64,000 nt of DNA from Ga0077555 sp963741565. GTDB lineage: Bacteria > Pseudomonadota > Alphaproteobacteria > Rhizobiales > Hyphomicrobiaceae. The first letter of the stretch is position 1. Every line of letters begins with the position of its first letter. The stretch covers positions 248,001-312,000 of the forward strand of contig CAVUIK010000017.1 of the NCBI GenBank assembly GCA_963741565.1, in the 5' to 3' direction. The notes beneath the pieces were generated by a model, which was not told the DNA's origin, ran no database searches, and saw only the letters and a list, made by a program, of their open reading frames with translations. Of the stretch, positions 63,123-64,000 are shown piece by piece. Made by a program: the position numbers and the translations under genes.

Positions 63123-63599
63123 ATGGCCAAATTCCCTGCCCCCACCCCAGTCTCCACCGGCTTCTGGCTGCTGAAATCCGAGCCGGATGTGTTTTCGTGG
63201 GAGATGTGCAAGGCGCGCGGAGCGAAAGGCGAGCCGTGGACGGGCGTGCGCAACTATCTGGCGCGCAACAACATGCGTGCGATGCGGCTCGGTGATCTCG
63301 GGTTCTTCTATCACTCCAACATCGGCCTCGAAATTGTCGGCGTGATCCGCGTCATTGCCCTGGCGCACCCAGACCCAGACGATACCACCAGCACCTGGGA
63401 GTGCGTCGACGTTGAGGCGGTCTGCGACATGCCGAAGCCAGTCACGCTCATCGACGTGAAAGCGAACGCCAAGCTCGCCAAGATGAGCCTGGTCACATCC
63501 ATGCGCCTCTCTGTCCAGCCGGTCACCAAGGACGAATGGGCCGAGGTGTGCCGCATGGGCGGGTTAGATGCGAAAACATTTCACCTAACGAAGCCTTGA
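63123..63599 (+). CDS. EVE domain-containing protein
   Basis: The 158-residue protein is a single EVE domain: FWLLKSEPDVFSWEM, WTGVRNYLARNNMRAMRLGDLGFFYHSN, IVGVIRVI and MSLVTSMRLSVQPVT. These PUA-like domains bind modified bases in RNA or DNA; the human counterpart is THYN1. The family often stands alone, as here, with a short spacer after the SDR gene. The start ATG at 63123 agrees with the family. Confidence 0.92.
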   Translation: MAKFPAPTPVSTGFWLLKSEPDVFSWEMCKARGAKGEPWTGVRNYLARNNMRAMRLGDLGFFYHSNIGLEIVGVIRVIALAHPDPDDTTSTWECVDVEAVCDMPKPVTLIDVKANAKLAKMSLVTSMRLSVQPVTKDEWAEVCRMGGLDAKTFHLTKP

Positions 63600-63614
63600 C
63601 CTGCAGCCGCTAAA

Positions 63615-64000
63615 TTACGGACTTGTAGTGCGGACGGCGACGCTCGTTGCGCCACGCGTCACGCCCGACTGATCGACAAATCGAAGAAAAAGACGGTTCG
63701 CGCCGGGGTCGAAAGCCACCGCCCCGCTGGACCGAACAAAGATACTGAAGGTTGCCGTCTGTGCGGCACCAAAACTGGTGGCGACATTTGCGGCAGGTGG
63801 CGCGATACAAGTACCATCCGCGATTGTCTGACAAATGGTGATTTCCAACGGCAATCCGCGAACTCCGTCGTCTGCTCTAGCGGTCAAAGTCGCAGCCGAG
63901 CCGATGTTGATGCCCGCGGCCGAGAATGCACTAACTCCTCCCGATCCGGCGATACTCACGATGCCGTCGTTCGTCAGCGTTGAACCGATTGCGATCACAT
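63615..64000 (-). CDS. C-terminal part of a secreted protein sharing a module with the 41593-43548 protein (5' end outside window)
   Basis: About 128 C-terminal residues are visible (VIAIGSTLTNDGIVSI... to TTSP). They align with residues 516-647 of the sorbosone-dehydrogenase-like protein at 41593-43548. Identical blocks are NDGIVSI, NRLFLRF and GVTRGATSVAVRT, and there is a matching ADDG/VDDGG region and paired Cys. The part upstream lies past base 64000, so it is unknown whether this is also a dehydrogenase. It is a beta-sandwich-like module, probably extracytoplasmic. Confidence 0.75.
   Translation of the reverse strand, partial: VIAIGSTLTNDGIVSIAGSGGVSAFSAAGINIGSAATLTARADDGVRGLPLEITICQTIADGTCIAPPAANVATSFGAAQTATFSIFVRSSGAVAFDPGANRLFLRFVDQSGVTRGATSVAVRTTSP

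Noticed and set aside
43138..64000. The shared C-terminal modules as an assembly or recent duplication artefact
   Set aside because: The two copies differ at many residues along their length, so they are old paralogous segments and not copied sequence.
1..64000. CRISPR array, prophage or intact insertion sequence
   Set aside because: No regularly spaced repeats, transposase or phage structural genes were seen on either strand.

Overview
The window looks like a chromosomal segment of a GC-rich alphaproteobacterium, probably of the order Hyphomicrobiales. This is inferred from four things: the rpmH-rnpA-yidC-engB ribosome/insertase cluster, an intracellular PHB depolymerase with a Cys nucleophile, DUF3108, SCO and TRAP genes, and the density of short-chain dehydrogenases, acyl-CoA dehydrogenases and other catabolic genes. 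No phage genes, intact insertion sequence, rRNA or CRISPR array was seen. There is one tRNA, tRNA-Ala(CGC).

Layout. 1-5822 (minus strand) is a catabolic run: a split AtuA-type pair, an NMT1-type periplasmic binding protein, a GNAT acetyltransferase, a ThDP enzyme and an SDR. 5961-8957 has a winged-helix/TPR regulator divergent from a vanadium-haloperoxidase-like secreted protein. 9043-13051 (minus) has a flavin reductase-like protein, an internally duplicated protein of unknown function, an exported glutaredoxin-like protein, an LctP-type permease and a Nudix hydrolase. 13269-14930 (minus) has an AhpD-like gene with an in-frame TGA that probably encodes selenocysteine, then an HU-type gene. 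15189-21460 has a 2-keto-4-pentenoate hydratase-like enzyme, a complete TRAP transporter (DctP-DctQ-DctM) and two acyl-CoA dehydrogenases. After the tRNA comes a 0.76 kb stretch without a convincing gene.

22415-29838 carries an EEP-family hydrolase, an ACR3 arsenite exporter, two alpha/beta hydrolases around an AHL-lactonase-type metallohydrolase, sfsA and mutA. 29857-34117 is a probable phosphoprotein-signalling island: a membrane PP2C phosphatase divergent from a stand-alone FHA protein and a CPA2-type antiporter ending in an FHA domain. 34191-38605 joins a carbamoylase-type nitrilase and a small NTF2-like protein to a convergent operon of an ABC ATPase, FdrA and DUF2877. 38704-45429 holds a beta-lactamase-fold hydrolase, a PLP-dependent lyase, a sorbosone-dehydrogenase-like secreted protein, a TauD-like dioxygenase, a DUF1761 protein and a Rieske protein.

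45458-48893 is the housekeeping cluster rpmH-rnpA-yidC-engB, with a recognisable sigma70-type promoter. 48898-53327 has TadG/TadD-like proteins and a VWA plus J-domain pair. 53365-59449 has a YgjP-like metallopeptidase, phaZ, an SCO protein, an ABC-2 exporter and a DUF3108 protein with a strong terminator. 59632-64000 has a hypothetical protein, two SDRs around an NylB-like serine hydrolase, an EVE protein and the 3' end of a gene that shares its C-terminal module with the sorbosone-dehydrogenase-like protein at 41593-43548.

The best candidate for something special is the selenocysteine-type AhpD-like protein. Its TGA sits exactly at the second Cys of the AhpD C-x-x-C-x-x-x-H motif, the frame stays open for 120 further codons, and a SECIS-like hairpin follows at the right distance. 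The PP2C/FHA/antiporter-FHA island is second.
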